This document shows positions 15,989 through 23,295 of a stretch of DNA of 41,104 bases, in pieces (within the stretch, counting starts at the first letter, position 1; every line of letters begins with the position of its first letter). The notes under the pieces are model-generated. The model had not been told where the DNA came from. It worked only from the letters and a program-made list of their open reading frames with translations, and ran no database searches. The position numbers and the translations under genes are program-made. Origin of the DNA: Coriobacteriia bacterium. GTDB lineage: Bacteria; Actinomycetota; Coriobacteriia; Anaerosomatales; PALSA-660. The stretch spans positions 1-41,104 of the forward strand of contig JANYKZ010000080.1 in assembly GCA_025361505.1 (NCBI GenBank). The letters are read 5' to 3'.

Positions 15989-17253
15989 AGCGCCACCCCC
16001 GGCTCGACGACGGGTTCGCCCGTCGCTTCGGCAAGCTCCCACGCACCGGCCTCCGCGTGCTCCTCTTCGGGCACCCGCAGCGGGAGGATCTTGACCGCGA
16101 GCGTGAAGAACAGCATGCCCATCGAGAGGAGCCCGATGGCGATGAGCGCCTCGACGAGGCTCGGGATGTACGGCGCCTGGGTCTGGCCCAGCGGGCCGAT
16201 CGCGAAGCCCATCGACATCAGCGTGTAGCGCTTGAAGAAGATGGCGAGCACGTAGAGCGCGGAGGCGGTGATCTGGATGGCGGGGATGTGACGCGTCTTC
16301 CTGCCGGCGAGCAGCGAGAACGCGATGACCCCGAGTATGAGCACGGGGAGGAACTGCACGGCGTAGGGACCGGTCATGAACTCGGAGAACCGGAGCGTGT
16401 GCCCCGCCTTGGCCGCGGTCGGCCAATAGACCGTCGCGATCTCAACGACCAGCAGGAACAGGTCCGTGATGATGACCGTCGCCAGCAGGGTCGCAAGGCT
16501 CCTGAACATGCTCTTCTTGAACTCGAGCACGTGGTAGTGCTGCAGGACGTAGGCGCAGATCAGCAGGAGCGCCACGCCGGACGCCACGGCCGACGTCAGG
16601 AAGATCGGCACCATGACCGCCGAGTTCCACAGCTCGCGGGACTTGTTGAGGGCGAGCACGAACGCGGTCGTGGTGTGGAGGTAGATCGCGACCGGGAGCG
16701 CGATGAGCGTCATCCGGAAGGCGAGCTTCTCGCCGCCCACGCCGGTCACCAGGATCCAGAGGTCCACGAAGCACAGCACCATGTAGAACCCGGCCGCACT
16801 TCCGGTGTAGACGAAGATCGCGGAGATGTTCGGCGTCACGACGAACCAGAAGATCCTCCAGACCCTGACCAGGTCGGTCAGGTCCCCCAGGAGCGCGATC
16901 ATCGTGAGCAACCCGGCCATCAGGACCGCGAGCCGCGACAGAGGGCGGAACTGCTCGGCTCCGAAGAGGTGCACGCTCGCATAGACCACGAGGCCTCCGG
17001 CGGCGAGCCCGACGTAGAACATGTAGTCGGCGAACCACATGCCCCAGGTGAAGTTGTCCCTCTGGGCCATGGCGTTGCCACCGGTCGTCAGGACCACGAC
17101 CCAGGCCAGGACCCCCAGGGTCGTCATGATGACGAGCATCCCGACCCACGACCAGTACCGTGGGCTCGCCGCCTTGAGGGCGCCCACGTTCCAGTCGATC
17201 TTGATGAACCGCTTGATGCCGGGCTGCGGGGTCGTAGGCTCAGTCATCGCCAT
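15985..17253 (-). CDS. NrfD/PsrC-type polytopic quinone-interacting subunit
   Basis: A 422-residue integral membrane protein with about ten hydrophobic segments. MWFADYMFYVGLAAGGLVVYASVH, LVRVWRIFW and ELWNSAVMVPIFLTSAVASG are typical of the NrfD/PsrC/HybB family, which exchanges electrons between menaquinol and an adjacent Fe-S subunit. The ATG at 17253 shares one base with the stop of the Fe-S gene (TGATG); MTEPTTP at 17247 is an alternative start. Being encoded directly after a Tat-exported 4x[4Fe-4S] protein is the classic NrfCD arrangement. No molybdopterin or NrfA subunit is encoded nearby. Confidence 0.93.
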   Translation of the reverse strand: MAMTEPTTPQPGIKRFIKIDWNVGALKAASPRYWSWVGMLVIMTTLGVLAWVVVLTTGGNAMAQRDNFTWGMWFADYMFYVGLAAGGLVVYASVHLFGAEQFRPLSRLAVLMAGLLTMIALLGDLTDLVRVWRIFWFVVTPNISAIFVYTGSAAGFYMVLCFVDLWILVTGVGGEKLAFRMTLIALPVAIYLHTTTAFVLALNKSRELWNSAVMVPIFLTSAVASGVALLLICAYVLQHYHVLEFKKSMFRSLATLLATVIITDLFLLVVEIATVYWPTAAKAGHTLRFSEFMTGPYAVQFLPVLILGVIAFSLLAGRKTRHIPAIQITASALYVLAIFFKRYTLMSMGFAIGPLGQTQAPYIPSLVEALIAIGLLSMGMLFFTLAVKILPLRVPEEEHAEAGAWELAEATGEPVVEPGVAL

Positions 17254-18185
17254 CACCCCACATACCAGATCATGGGTTCGGTCGAATACTCTTCTTTGAG
17301 ACGCCACACGCGGCGCGTCTTCAGCAGGATCGCGACGTCGCTGTTCGGGTCGTTGAGGTCGCCGAACTTCCGGGCGCCGGTCGGGCAGGCCTCGACGCAC
17401 GCGGTGGTCTGGCCGTTGCGGGTCCTTTGCACGCAGAAGGTGCACTTCTCGGCGGTCCACGCCTTCTCGCCGAGCGGGACCTTCGGGTTGATCTCGGCCG
17501 CCGGGACCTCCGGACGGACCCAGTTGAAGTGACGGGCGCCGTACGGACACGTGATCATGCAGTTGCGGCATCCGATGCACTTGTTGTAGTCGATGAGGAC
17601 GATGCCGTCAGGCTCCTTCCAGGTGGCCTGCACCGGGCAGCCGTAGACGCACGGCGGATGCGCGCAGTGCATGCACTGGACCGGGAAGTACCACTTGTCG
17701 GGCCGGCCGGCCTCGTCGTAGTCGAGCACGGCGCTCTCGAGGTCGATCTTGCCGGGCTCCATCTCGAGCACCTGTATGTACGTGAAGCCCGAGTTGCGCC
17801 CGATGTTGTTCTCCTCGACGCAGGCGTAGACGCACTTGCGGCATCCGACGCACGCCCTCACGTCGATGACCATCGCCCACTTCTCCTTGCCCGCGGGCTT
17901 GGCGTAGTGGACCGGATGCCCCGGGTAGTTGGCCGGACCGTCCGCCGCGATGATCTCGGCGAGCGGATCGGCGCTCGCGCCGGGCGCCACCGGAGGCTCG
18001 CTCGAGGTCGCCGTGGCGTCCTGGGCGTTGGCCGACTGCGCCATGAGCGCCGCGGGCACGACGCCGGCGGCGACCACGCCGGCGGCGATCCCGACGCTCG
18101 TGAGGAAGTGCCTTCGCGAGAACGTCGTGCCTTCGGGGGCCGTGGCCCCTTCCGGACGCTCGTCGCGCGGGAAGTCTTGACTCAT
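17253..18185 (-). CDS. Tat-exported ferredoxin-like subunit with four [4Fe-4S] clusters (NrfC/PsrB type)
   Basis: A 310-residue protein with a twin-arginine signal (SRRHFLT at 23-29, hydrophobic core, likely cleavage after SANA near 54). Sixteen cysteines form four clusters: C112/115/118/122, C171/174/179/183, C203/206/209/213 and C248/251/263/267, the last with the long CTFC-X11-CVEACP spacing of the DmsB/PsrB/NrfC family. The Tat signal places it outside the cytoplasm, next to NrfD, where it would take electrons from quinol and pass them to haem proteins. The ATG overlaps the stop of the upstream four-haem cytochrome gene by 4 bases (ATGA). Confidence 0.95.
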   Translation of the reverse strand: MSQDFPRDERPEGATAPEGTTFSRRHFLTSVGIAAGVVAAGVVPAALMAQSANAQDATATSSEPPVAPGASADPLAEIIAADGPANYPGHPVHYAKPAGKEKWAMVIDVRACVGCRKCVYACVEENNIGRNSGFTYIQVLEMEPGKIDLESAVLDYDEAGRPDKWYFPVQCMHCAHPPCVYGCPVQATWKEPDGIVLIDYNKCIGCRNCMITCPYGARHFNWVRPEVPAAEINPKVPLGEKAWTAEKCTFCVQRTRNGQTTACVEACPTGARKFGDLNDPNSDVAILLKTRRVWRLKEEYSTEPMIWYVG

Positions 18186-18910
18186 CGCTTCAACCTTTCC
18201 ACGACGACCGGTCCGACGAGTCTGATCAGGAGACCGAGGAACGCCAGCAGACCCACCGCGACCGCGATCAAGAACCACGTCGGGTTGACTGTGGGAGGCG
18301 GCAGAGGAGGCGCCATCAGCGGCTTGAAGGGCACGCGCGCCTGGCCGACGCCCTTGAACTGGAACCCGACGCCGACGAACGGCTTCACCGGTCCCGCGTA
18401 GAGGTAGTTGGGCGTGTGCGGGTCATGACAGCCGGCGGCCACGCAGCTCTCCTTGTGGTTACCGTGCGTCCCCTGCCGGAACTCGTGGTACTTCGCCTCG
18501 TGGCACCGGTAGCACACCAGCGAGATGTCGCCGGTGATGTCGATCAGGGTGCCGTCGATGAGCTTGAGCTTGCCGGGGTTGCGGCTCGGGTCGTCATGGC
18601 ACACGAGACACGCGTCCGAGGTGGCGGAGCCGAGCTTGTCGTGAGCCTCGAGGACGATCTTGTGGCCCTGCATCCCGTTCGGGAGAGGCTTCGAGGGGTG
18701 CTCCACCCCGCCCGGACCGGGGACCATGTTCACCGGATGGCAGCTCGTGCAGGGATAGAAGAAGAGCTGCCCCGACGACGCCTGCCCGGCGAACGCCGCG
18801 GTGACCGGTGCGATGACCGCCGCGGCGAGCACGATGAGCACGACCGCACGCAGAAGCCAACTCAGCCCGCCCGGAGTGGGACGTGTTGCCGTGCTCGGAG
18901 AAGCGCCCAT
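18182..18910 (-). CDS. four-haem cytochrome c with C-terminal membrane anchor, first gene of the electron-transfer operon
   Basis: A 242-residue protein. An N-terminal hydrophobic signal (about 18-41) is followed by CTSCH (54-58), CLVCH (101-105), CYRCH (133-137) and a CX4CH site CVAAGCH (156-162), with many extra histidines (GMQGHK, THGNHKESC). A proline-rich linker leads to a C-terminal membrane helix (about 211-233) with basic residues after it. It probably sits on the outer face of the membrane as the haem subunit of the NrfCD-like complex. AGGGAG precedes the ATG. Promoter P1 lies about 95-160 bases upstream. Confidence 0.9.
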   Translation of the reverse strand: MGASPSTATRPTPGGLSWLLRAVVLIVLAAAVIAPVTAAFAGQASSGQLFFYPCTSCHPVNMVPGPGGVEHPSKPLPNGMQGHKIVLEAHDKLGSATSDACLVCHDDPSRNPGKLKLIDGTLIDITGDISLVCYRCHEAKYHEFRQGTHGNHKESCVAAGCHDPHTPNYLYAGPVKPFVGVGFQFKGVGQARVPFKPLMAPPLPPPTVNPTWFLIAVAVGLLAFLGLLIRLVGPVVVERLKR

Positions 18911-18994
18911 GTACTCTCCCTGCCCGTTTCGTGGAGCCCGTCGCGTCCGGAGCGCCGAGAGTGCCCTTGAACTCTCCGGCAGGATCCGCGAGGA

Positions 18995-19066
18995 CCTGCA
19001 GCAAGTATGGCCACGGCCGTCCGCGCCGAGATGTGCGGCCGATTGTCGTCATGTTAGGGTTCTGTG
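18995..19066 (-). promoter_or_regulatory. promoter P1 of the multiheme cytochrome operon with CACAGAACCCTAAC box
   Basis: On the minus strand the box CACAGAACCCTAAC runs from 19066 to 19053, and CATACT (ATACT at 19008-19004) lies in GTGGCCATACT, followed by GCAGG. The box-to-ATACT distance is identical to that of P2 before memB, and 13 of 14 box positions agree. The box ends continue similarly (ACATGA versus ACAAGA). No good -35 is visible, which fits activator-dependent transcription. The likely activators are RR1 or RR2. Confidence 0.65.
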
Positions 19067-19230
19067 AAGAACGTACCCGAGGGTCGGCGAGGGTACACCG
19101 CGCGAAGCTCGCCCCGCGGACCACCCCGCGCATCCCCCGCCTGATGCGACCGCGCTGTGCTACCCTCGGGGCGTCGACACCTCTCGCCGGGAGTCGGCCA
19201 CGGCCCCGGGGGATTCACCGCCCTGCGGGG
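19067..19230. other. rest of a 320-base gene-free interval
   Basis: Apart from P1, the 18911-19230 interval holds no ORF with convincing coding character. A TACCCT element on the plus strand (in GTGCTACCCTCGG, about 19158-19170) resembles -10 elements elsewhere in the window but has no plus-strand gene behind it until 19972. It may be fortuitous or start a non-coding transcript. Confidence 0.3.
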
Positions 19231-19857
19231 TCACCTTGCGTTCTTGGGGCGCACCGCGCGACGCAGCACCGTCTTGAGCTTCTCCTGCGCGGCGCGGCCG
19301 GGATCGTCGAGGTAGATCTCGTGGTGTGCCCCCGCGAACTCCAGCCCGCGCTCCGCCGCGAACGCGCGCATACGCCTCACGGTCGGGGCCTCCGCGGCGT
19401 AGGGGCCGACGTGGAGGAGCTGCACGCTCGCGCCCTCGGTGAAGCTCTGGACGCGTACGTCGCCGAGACGGGGCAGGTCCTTCTTCGCGGCAACCTTCGC
19501 GCGGACCTCGTCGACGAACTCGCGGGAGACGGCGTCGGGCAGCAGGACCATGAGCCGCCAGGCCATGTGCCGAGCCGCCTCGAGGGGGGCGAGCGCACCT
19601 TCCTCGGCGTCCCAGAACAGGCCCTCGAGCGGCATGACCGGGTACTTCAGGTCCAGCCGCTTGGCGGCCCCGAACTTCACCTGGTAGGCCAGGCTCATGA
19701 GCGCCTGGACCGACGCCGCGAAGACCGGGCCCTGCACGTCATCCACCCCGTCGACCATCAGGAAGCGCGTCGTCGGCACGTCGACGAGCGTCGGCGTCTT
19801 CGCATCGGGCTTGTAGAGGTGCCGGAGCTGCCTCTTGAGGTCGAGCGGTTCGTTCAT
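19231..19857 (-). CDS. GyrI-like small-molecule-binding domain protein
   Basis: A 208-residue soluble protein, MNEPLDLKRQLRHLYKPDAKTPTLVDVP, with a duplicated SHS2-like pattern of the GyrI/AraC-effector-binding family (TRFLMVDGVDD, QALMSLAYQVKFGA, YPVMPLEGLFWD, then GASVQLLHVGPYAAEAPTVRRMRAFAAERGL and HHEIYLDDPGRA). The LDLKRQLRHLY opening and the LEGLFW and HEIYLDDP segments match stand-alone GyrI-like proteins that bind hydrophobic ligands and are not themselves DNA-binding. An ATG at 19872 (MEAGAMNEP) is an alternative start with GGCAGGA upstream. It is divergent from the hydrolase at 19972. Confidence 0.82.
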   Translation of the reverse strand: MNEPLDLKRQLRHLYKPDAKTPTLVDVPTTRFLMVDGVDDVQGPVFAASVQALMSLAYQVKFGAAKRLDLKYPVMPLEGLFWDAEEGALAPLEAARHMAWRLMVLLPDAVSREFVDEVRAKVAAKKDLPRLGDVRVQSFTEGASVQLLHVGPYAAEAPTVRRMRAFAAERGLEFAGAHHEIYLDDPGRAAQEKLKTVLRRAVRPKNAR

Positions 19858-19971
19858 CGCGCCGGCTTCCATCGTGTCCTGCCCACATGCTAGCCGAGAC
19901 GGCTCACCCTGCGGCCCCGCGTGAAGGGGTATCAACCGTGTACATTCCACGATCCGCAGAGGAGGCCTTCG

Positions 19972-20748
19972 ATGGCCGCACCGGTCGTCTTCATCCACGG
20001 CATGTTCATGAACCCGCTGTGTTGGGAGAAGTGGATGGAGCACTTCGAGGCGGCCGGTCGCGCGGTGACCGCGCCCGCCTGGCCGGGGCACGAGGGCCGG
20101 CCGGCGGAGCTCCGTCTGAAGCAGCCCGATCACGATCTCGGGCGTGTCGGGCTCGCGGACGTCGTCGACGCGATGGCGGAGGTCGTCGACGCGCTCGCGG
20201 AGAAGCCGGTGCTCGTCGGCCACTCGATGGGCGGGCTCGTGGCGCAGTTGCTGCTCGCGCGCGGGGTCGCCGTCGCTGCAGTCGCGATCGACTCGGCGCC
20301 TCCTTCGGGCGTCTTCACCACGCAGCCGTCGTTCCTGAAGTCGAACTGGCCGATGATCAACCCGCTCCATCCGCTCCACGAGCCGCACATGATCACGTTC
20401 GAGGAGTTCGCGTACGCGTTCGCCAACACGCTCGGCGACGAGGACCGGAAGGCGGCGTACGAGCGCTACATGGTCCCCGAGTCCCGGCTGGTGCCGCGCG
20501 ATTCGCTGGGGCAGGCCGGGCACGTCGACTTCTCCGCGCCGCACGCGCCGCTGCTGCTGATCGCCGGTGGCGAGGACCACATCATCCCGGCGGCGCTGAA
20601 CCGGCACAACTTCACGCACTATCACGACCCCGACTCGGTGACACAGCTCGAGGAGTTCCCCGGGCGCGACCACCTGACGATCCTCGAACCCGGGTGGGAG
20701 GACGTCGCCGCCTTCGTGCTCGAGTGGCTGGCGGTCCAGGGCCTGTAG
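19972..20748 (+). CDS. alpha/beta hydrolase
   Basis: A 258-residue alpha/beta-hydrolase-fold protein. VVFIHGMFMNPLCWEKW supplies the oxyanion region. The nucleophile is Ser85 in VGHSMGG, the acid is probably Asp202 in AGGEDHIIP, and the base His234 in GRDHLTILEPGWE. It has no signal peptide and is probably cytosolic; the substrate cannot be predicted. AGAGGAGG lies about 6 bases before the ATG. It converges with the VF530 gene, leaving a 10-base gap. Confidence 0.92.
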   Translation: MAAPVVFIHGMFMNPLCWEKWMEHFEAAGRAVTAPAWPGHEGRPAELRLKQPDHDLGRVGLADVVDAMAEVVDALAEKPVLVGHSMGGLVAQLLLARGVAVAAVAIDSAPPSGVFTTQPSFLKSNWPMINPLHPLHEPHMITFEEFAYAFANTLGDEDRKAAYERYMVPESRLVPRDSLGQAGHVDFSAPHAPLLLIAGGEDHIIPAALNRHNFTHYHDPDSVTQLEEFPGRDHLTILEPGWEDVAAFVLEWLAVQGL

Positions 20749-20758
20749 AGCGGAGTGC

Positions 20759-20989
20759 CTAGTCCTTCGTCCAGAACCGGGAGTTCACGAAGAGGTCCTC
20801 GACCTCCTTGCGCGCCCACGGCGTCTTGCGCAGGAACTTCAGCGACGAGTTGATGCTCGGGTCGCTCTTGAAGCAGTTCACGTCGACCCGCCTGGCGAGC
20901 CCGTCCCAGCCGTACTTGTTGACCAGCTTGCGCAGGATGGTCTCCAACGTGATCCCGTGGAGCGGGTCGTTCTCGTGCGTGTCGGCCAT
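20759..20989 (-). CDS. VF530-family (DUF2132) small protein
   Basis: A 76-residue protein, [21 protein letters not shown] then [40 protein letters not shown]. The [27 protein letters not shown] pattern is diagnostic of the VF530 (DUF2132) family, small helical proteins proposed to bind DNA. A TACAAT element on the minus strand (21045-21040) lies 51 bases upstream and is a good -10 candidate. The gene appears monocistronic. Confidence 0.9.
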   Translation of the reverse strand: MADTHENDPLHGITLETILRKLVNKYGWDGLARRVDVNCFKSDPSINSSLKFLRKTPWARKEVEDLFVNSRFWTKD

Positions 20990-21039
20990 CTCTCCCCCGC
21001 TCCTTCTCGCCCTGCGACCGGTCGGCCGGTGCGCCGCTG

Positions 21040-21045
21040 ATTGTA
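21040..21045 (-). promoter_or_regulatory. -10 element of the VF530 gene
   Basis: TACAAT on the minus strand matches the consensus at five of six positions and precedes the 20989 start by about 50 bases. No clear -35 is seen. Confidence 0.45.
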
Positions 21046-21119
21046 CCCGCGCCCGTCAGCCGCGAGCGCCATCGGTGTTCTCGCGGTTCGCGGGCGAATG
21101 TTGGGGGTACCTCAACGGC

Positions 21120-21392
21120 ATGACGTTGTTCGCTTCCGACAGGGCCAGGCACACGACCTTGGCGACCGCTTGGGTGATGCCCGAGCCGAGCCGCTGTGTC
21201 CAGTGTGGCGTCTGCTCGTTCCACTGCCCGATGGAGATCGACGTGCGCCGCCACGTCTGGCGCGGCGAGCCCGTGAAGGACGCGCGCTGCCTGACCTGCG
21301 GAGAGTGCGTGAAGCGTTGCCCCCGCGGCCTCCTGAGGTTCGAGCCGATCCCCTTCGCCGCTCCGGTGCTGCCGCAGCGGCGGGTGCGGTGA
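21120..21392 (+). CDS. two-cluster [4Fe-4S] ferredoxin-like protein
   Basis: A 90-residue protein with two cysteine sets, CVQCGVCSFHCP and CLTCGECVKRCP, about 27 residues apart, in the pattern of HdrC-like or dicluster ferredoxin subunits. It has no signal peptide, so it is cytosolic. The start is uncertain: the ATG at 21120 has GGGGG rather far upstream, and a GTG at about 21075 in the same frame is possible. Its stop lies one base before the GTG of the FAD oxidoreductase, so it is the first gene of a four-gene electron-transfer operon and probably donates to or receives from that flavoprotein. Confidence 0.85.
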   Translation: MTLFASDRARHTTLATAWVMPEPSRCVQCGVCSFHCPMEIDVRRHVWRGEPVKDARCLTCGECVKRCPRGLLRFEPIPFAAPVLPQRRVR

Positions 21393-21393
21393 C

Positions 21394-22716
21394 GTGGTGA
21401 CCCGCCACGTCCTCATCGGCAGCGGACCCGCATCGATCGCGGCGGCGGAGGCGATCCGCGGCATCGACGCCGACGCCGAGATCCGCATGATCGGCGCCGA
21501 GCGGGCCGGCTACTACTCGCGTCCGGGCCTGGCGTACCTCCTGGCGAAGGAGGTCCCGGAGTCCGCACTGTTCCCGTTCACCCGTCGGGACTTCGATCTT
21601 CTGGGCGTGGAGCAGATCCACGACCGGGCAGTGCTGATCGACCCCGGGAAGCACGCGGTCCGCCTGGGCGGCGGTGAAGCGCTCGTCTACGACCGGCTGC
21701 TGATCGCCACAGGGTCCGCCGCCATCCCTGTGAACGTCCCGGGCGCCGAGATGGATGGGGTCGTCAAGCTCGACGACATGGACGACGCGCGCGACCTGAT
21801 CCGGCGAAGCCGCGCGGCCAGGACCGCGGTGGTCGTCGGAGGCGGCATCACGGCCCTCGAGATAGTGGAGGGCCTTCGCGCCCACCGGGTCGACGTGCAC
21901 TACTTCATACGCAAGGACCGCTACTGGAGCAGCGTGTTCTCCGAGTCCGAGTCGCGCATCGTGGAGGAGGGGCTTCGCTCGCGCGGGGTCACGGTCCACT
22001 ACTTCTCCGAGCTCGCGCGGATCCTCGGGCGGGACGGGCGGGTCGAGTCCGTGGAGACGGCGGCGGGCGAGCGCATCCCGTGCGAGATGCTCGCCGTCGC
22101 GATCGGCGTCCTCCCCCGCGCGGAGTTGGCCCGCGAGGCGGGGCTCGCGTGTGGTCGCGGCGTCCTGGTCGACACCCATCTCCGCTCGAGCGACCCCGAC
22201 ATCTTCGCCGCCGGGGACGTCGCGGAGGTCAGCGACGCGGCGACGGAGCGGCGCACCATCGAGGTCCTGTGGAACTCGGCCGCGGCCAAGGGCAGGGTGG
22301 CGGGACACAACATGGCCGGCGGCCCGGCCAGGGCGTACGAGGCGGGCGTGCCGCTCAACGTCACGCGTCTCGCGGGGTTCAGGATCACCGTCATGGGCAC
22401 CGTCGGCGGTGGCGGCGAAGACGCCGACATGAAGGGCATCGCCCGAGGCGACAGCGAGACGTGGCGGCGGCGTGACGCGGGAACGACGGTCGTCGAGGCA
22501 CAACAGGGAGAGGCGCACGTGCGGCTCGCGCTCGGACCGCGCTCCATCGAGGGCGCAGTCGTGATGGGCGACCAGTCCCTCTCGTTCCCGCTGCAGGAGA
22601 TCATCGCGGCCCACGTCGACGTCGGCCCGCTGGCCGATGAGCTCCGGGCTCCCTCGGCTCACCTGGGGGAACTCATCGAAGCCTTCTGGCGGGATCGGAC
22701 GGCCCATCATGCTTAG
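21394..22716 (+). CDS. FAD/NAD(P)-dependent oxidoreductase, NirB N-terminal type
   Basis: A 440-residue pyridine-nucleotide-disulfide-type flavoprotein. The FAD motif is near residues 8-20 (IGSGPASIAAAEAI), there is a typical YYSRPGLAYLL segment, the NAD(P) motif is VVVGGGITALEIVEGL (about 147-162), and the second FAD motif is DIFAAGDVAE (about 268-277). The arrangement resembles the NADH-oxidising half of nitrite reductase NirB and rubredoxin reductases. Here it is free-standing. Its GTG follows the ferredoxin stop by one base and its stop overlaps the start of the cytochrome b gene, so it likely links NAD(P)H and ferredoxin to membrane haems. Confidence 0.9.
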   Translation: MVTRHVLIGSGPASIAAAEAIRGIDADAEIRMIGAERAGYYSRPGLAYLLAKEVPESALFPFTRRDFDLLGVEQIHDRAVLIDPGKHAVRLGGGEALVYDRLLIATGSAAIPVNVPGAEMDGVVKLDDMDDARDLIRRSRAARTAVVVGGGITALEIVEGLRAHRVDVHYFIRKDRYWSSVFSESESRIVEEGLRSRGVTVHYFSELARILGRDGRVESVETAAGERIPCEMLAVAIGVLPRAELAREAGLACGRGVLVDTHLRSSDPDIFAAGDVAEVSDAATERRTIEVLWNSAAAKGRVAGHNMAGGPARAYEAGVPLNVTRLAGFRITVMGTVGGGGEDADMKGIARGDSETWRRRDAGTTVVEAQQGEAHVRLALGPRSIEGAVVMGDQSLSFPLQEIIAAHVDVGPLADELRAPSAHLGELIEAFWRDRTAHHA

Positions 22717-23278
22717 GCGGAACCGGGAACTGTGGTACGCGCTGCTCGCGATCGTCGCGATCACGGCCCTCTACCTGACCGTGTACCTGCAGGCCGGAGC
22801 GCTCCCCCGGGCGTCGGGCCTGGTCGGACACGGGATCGGGATCATCGGCATCGTGCTGATGTTGATGACCGAGACGCTCTACTCGATACGGAAGCGGCTC
22901 ACCGAAGCCCGCTGGGGGAACATGGCCGACTGGCTGCGCTTCCACATCTTCACCGGTCTGGTGGGCCCCTACATGGTCTTCCTGCACACCGCGATGCGCT
23001 TCCGGGGGCTCGCGGGCGTCGCGATGCTTCTCACGGTCGTCGTCGTGGCCAGCGGAGTGTTCGGGCGGTACCTCTACACCACCGTGCCTCGCGAAGCGAG
23101 CGCCCCCGGAGCGACCGGCACCGCGGAGGGATCGCAGGAGCGCGCGTCGCGACTCATCGCGAGACGCCGGTCGCTGGCCACGTGGCACGCCGCGCACGTC
23201 CCGCTCACCTGGGTCCTGTTCGCGGTCGCCTTCGTCCACGCGGGAGCGGCGCTCGTCTATGCGACGCTGCAGAGATGA
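22709..23278 (+). CDS. small b-type membrane cytochrome, putative
   Basis: A 189-residue protein with four hydrophobic segments (about 9-27, 38-56, 80-120 and 164-186) and membrane-located histidines H41, H79, H93, H160, H163 and H177. The pairs RFHIFTGLVGPYMVFLH and WHAAHVPLTWVLFAVAFVH have the spacing expected for bis-His haem b ligands. Similar proteins are annotated only as membrane or cytochrome b-like. The ATG overlaps the flavoprotein stop (ATGCTTAG). It would carry electrons across the membrane from the cytosolic flavoprotein to the nonahaem cytochrome encoded next. Haem binding is inferred. Confidence 0.75.
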   Translation: MLRRNRELWYALLAIVAITALYLTVYLQAGALPRASGLVGHGIGIIGIVLMLMTETLYSIRKRLTEARWGNMADWLRFHIFTGLVGPYMVFLHTAMRFRGLAGVAMLLTVVVVASGVFGRYLYTTVPREASAPGATGTAEGSQERASRLIARRRSLATWHAAHVPLTWVLFAVAFVHAGAALVYATLQR

Positions 23279-23295
23279 AGGGGGGGCGGCGGACG

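Noticed and set aside
15989-16426. Upstream extension of the MHC-A frame
   Set aside because: It runs out of frame through the NrfD gene and is rich in Arg/His; the GTG overlapping the NrfD stop by four bases is the better start.
15880-17532. Long plus-strand open frame of 550 codons opposite the NrfD gene
   Set aside because: It is Arg/His/Asp-rich low-complexity sequence lying antisense to a protein with clear membrane segments and family motifs; GC-rich DNA leaves such frames open by chance. The same applies to long antisense frames over ligD, the kinase, the GGDEF-EAL gene and others.
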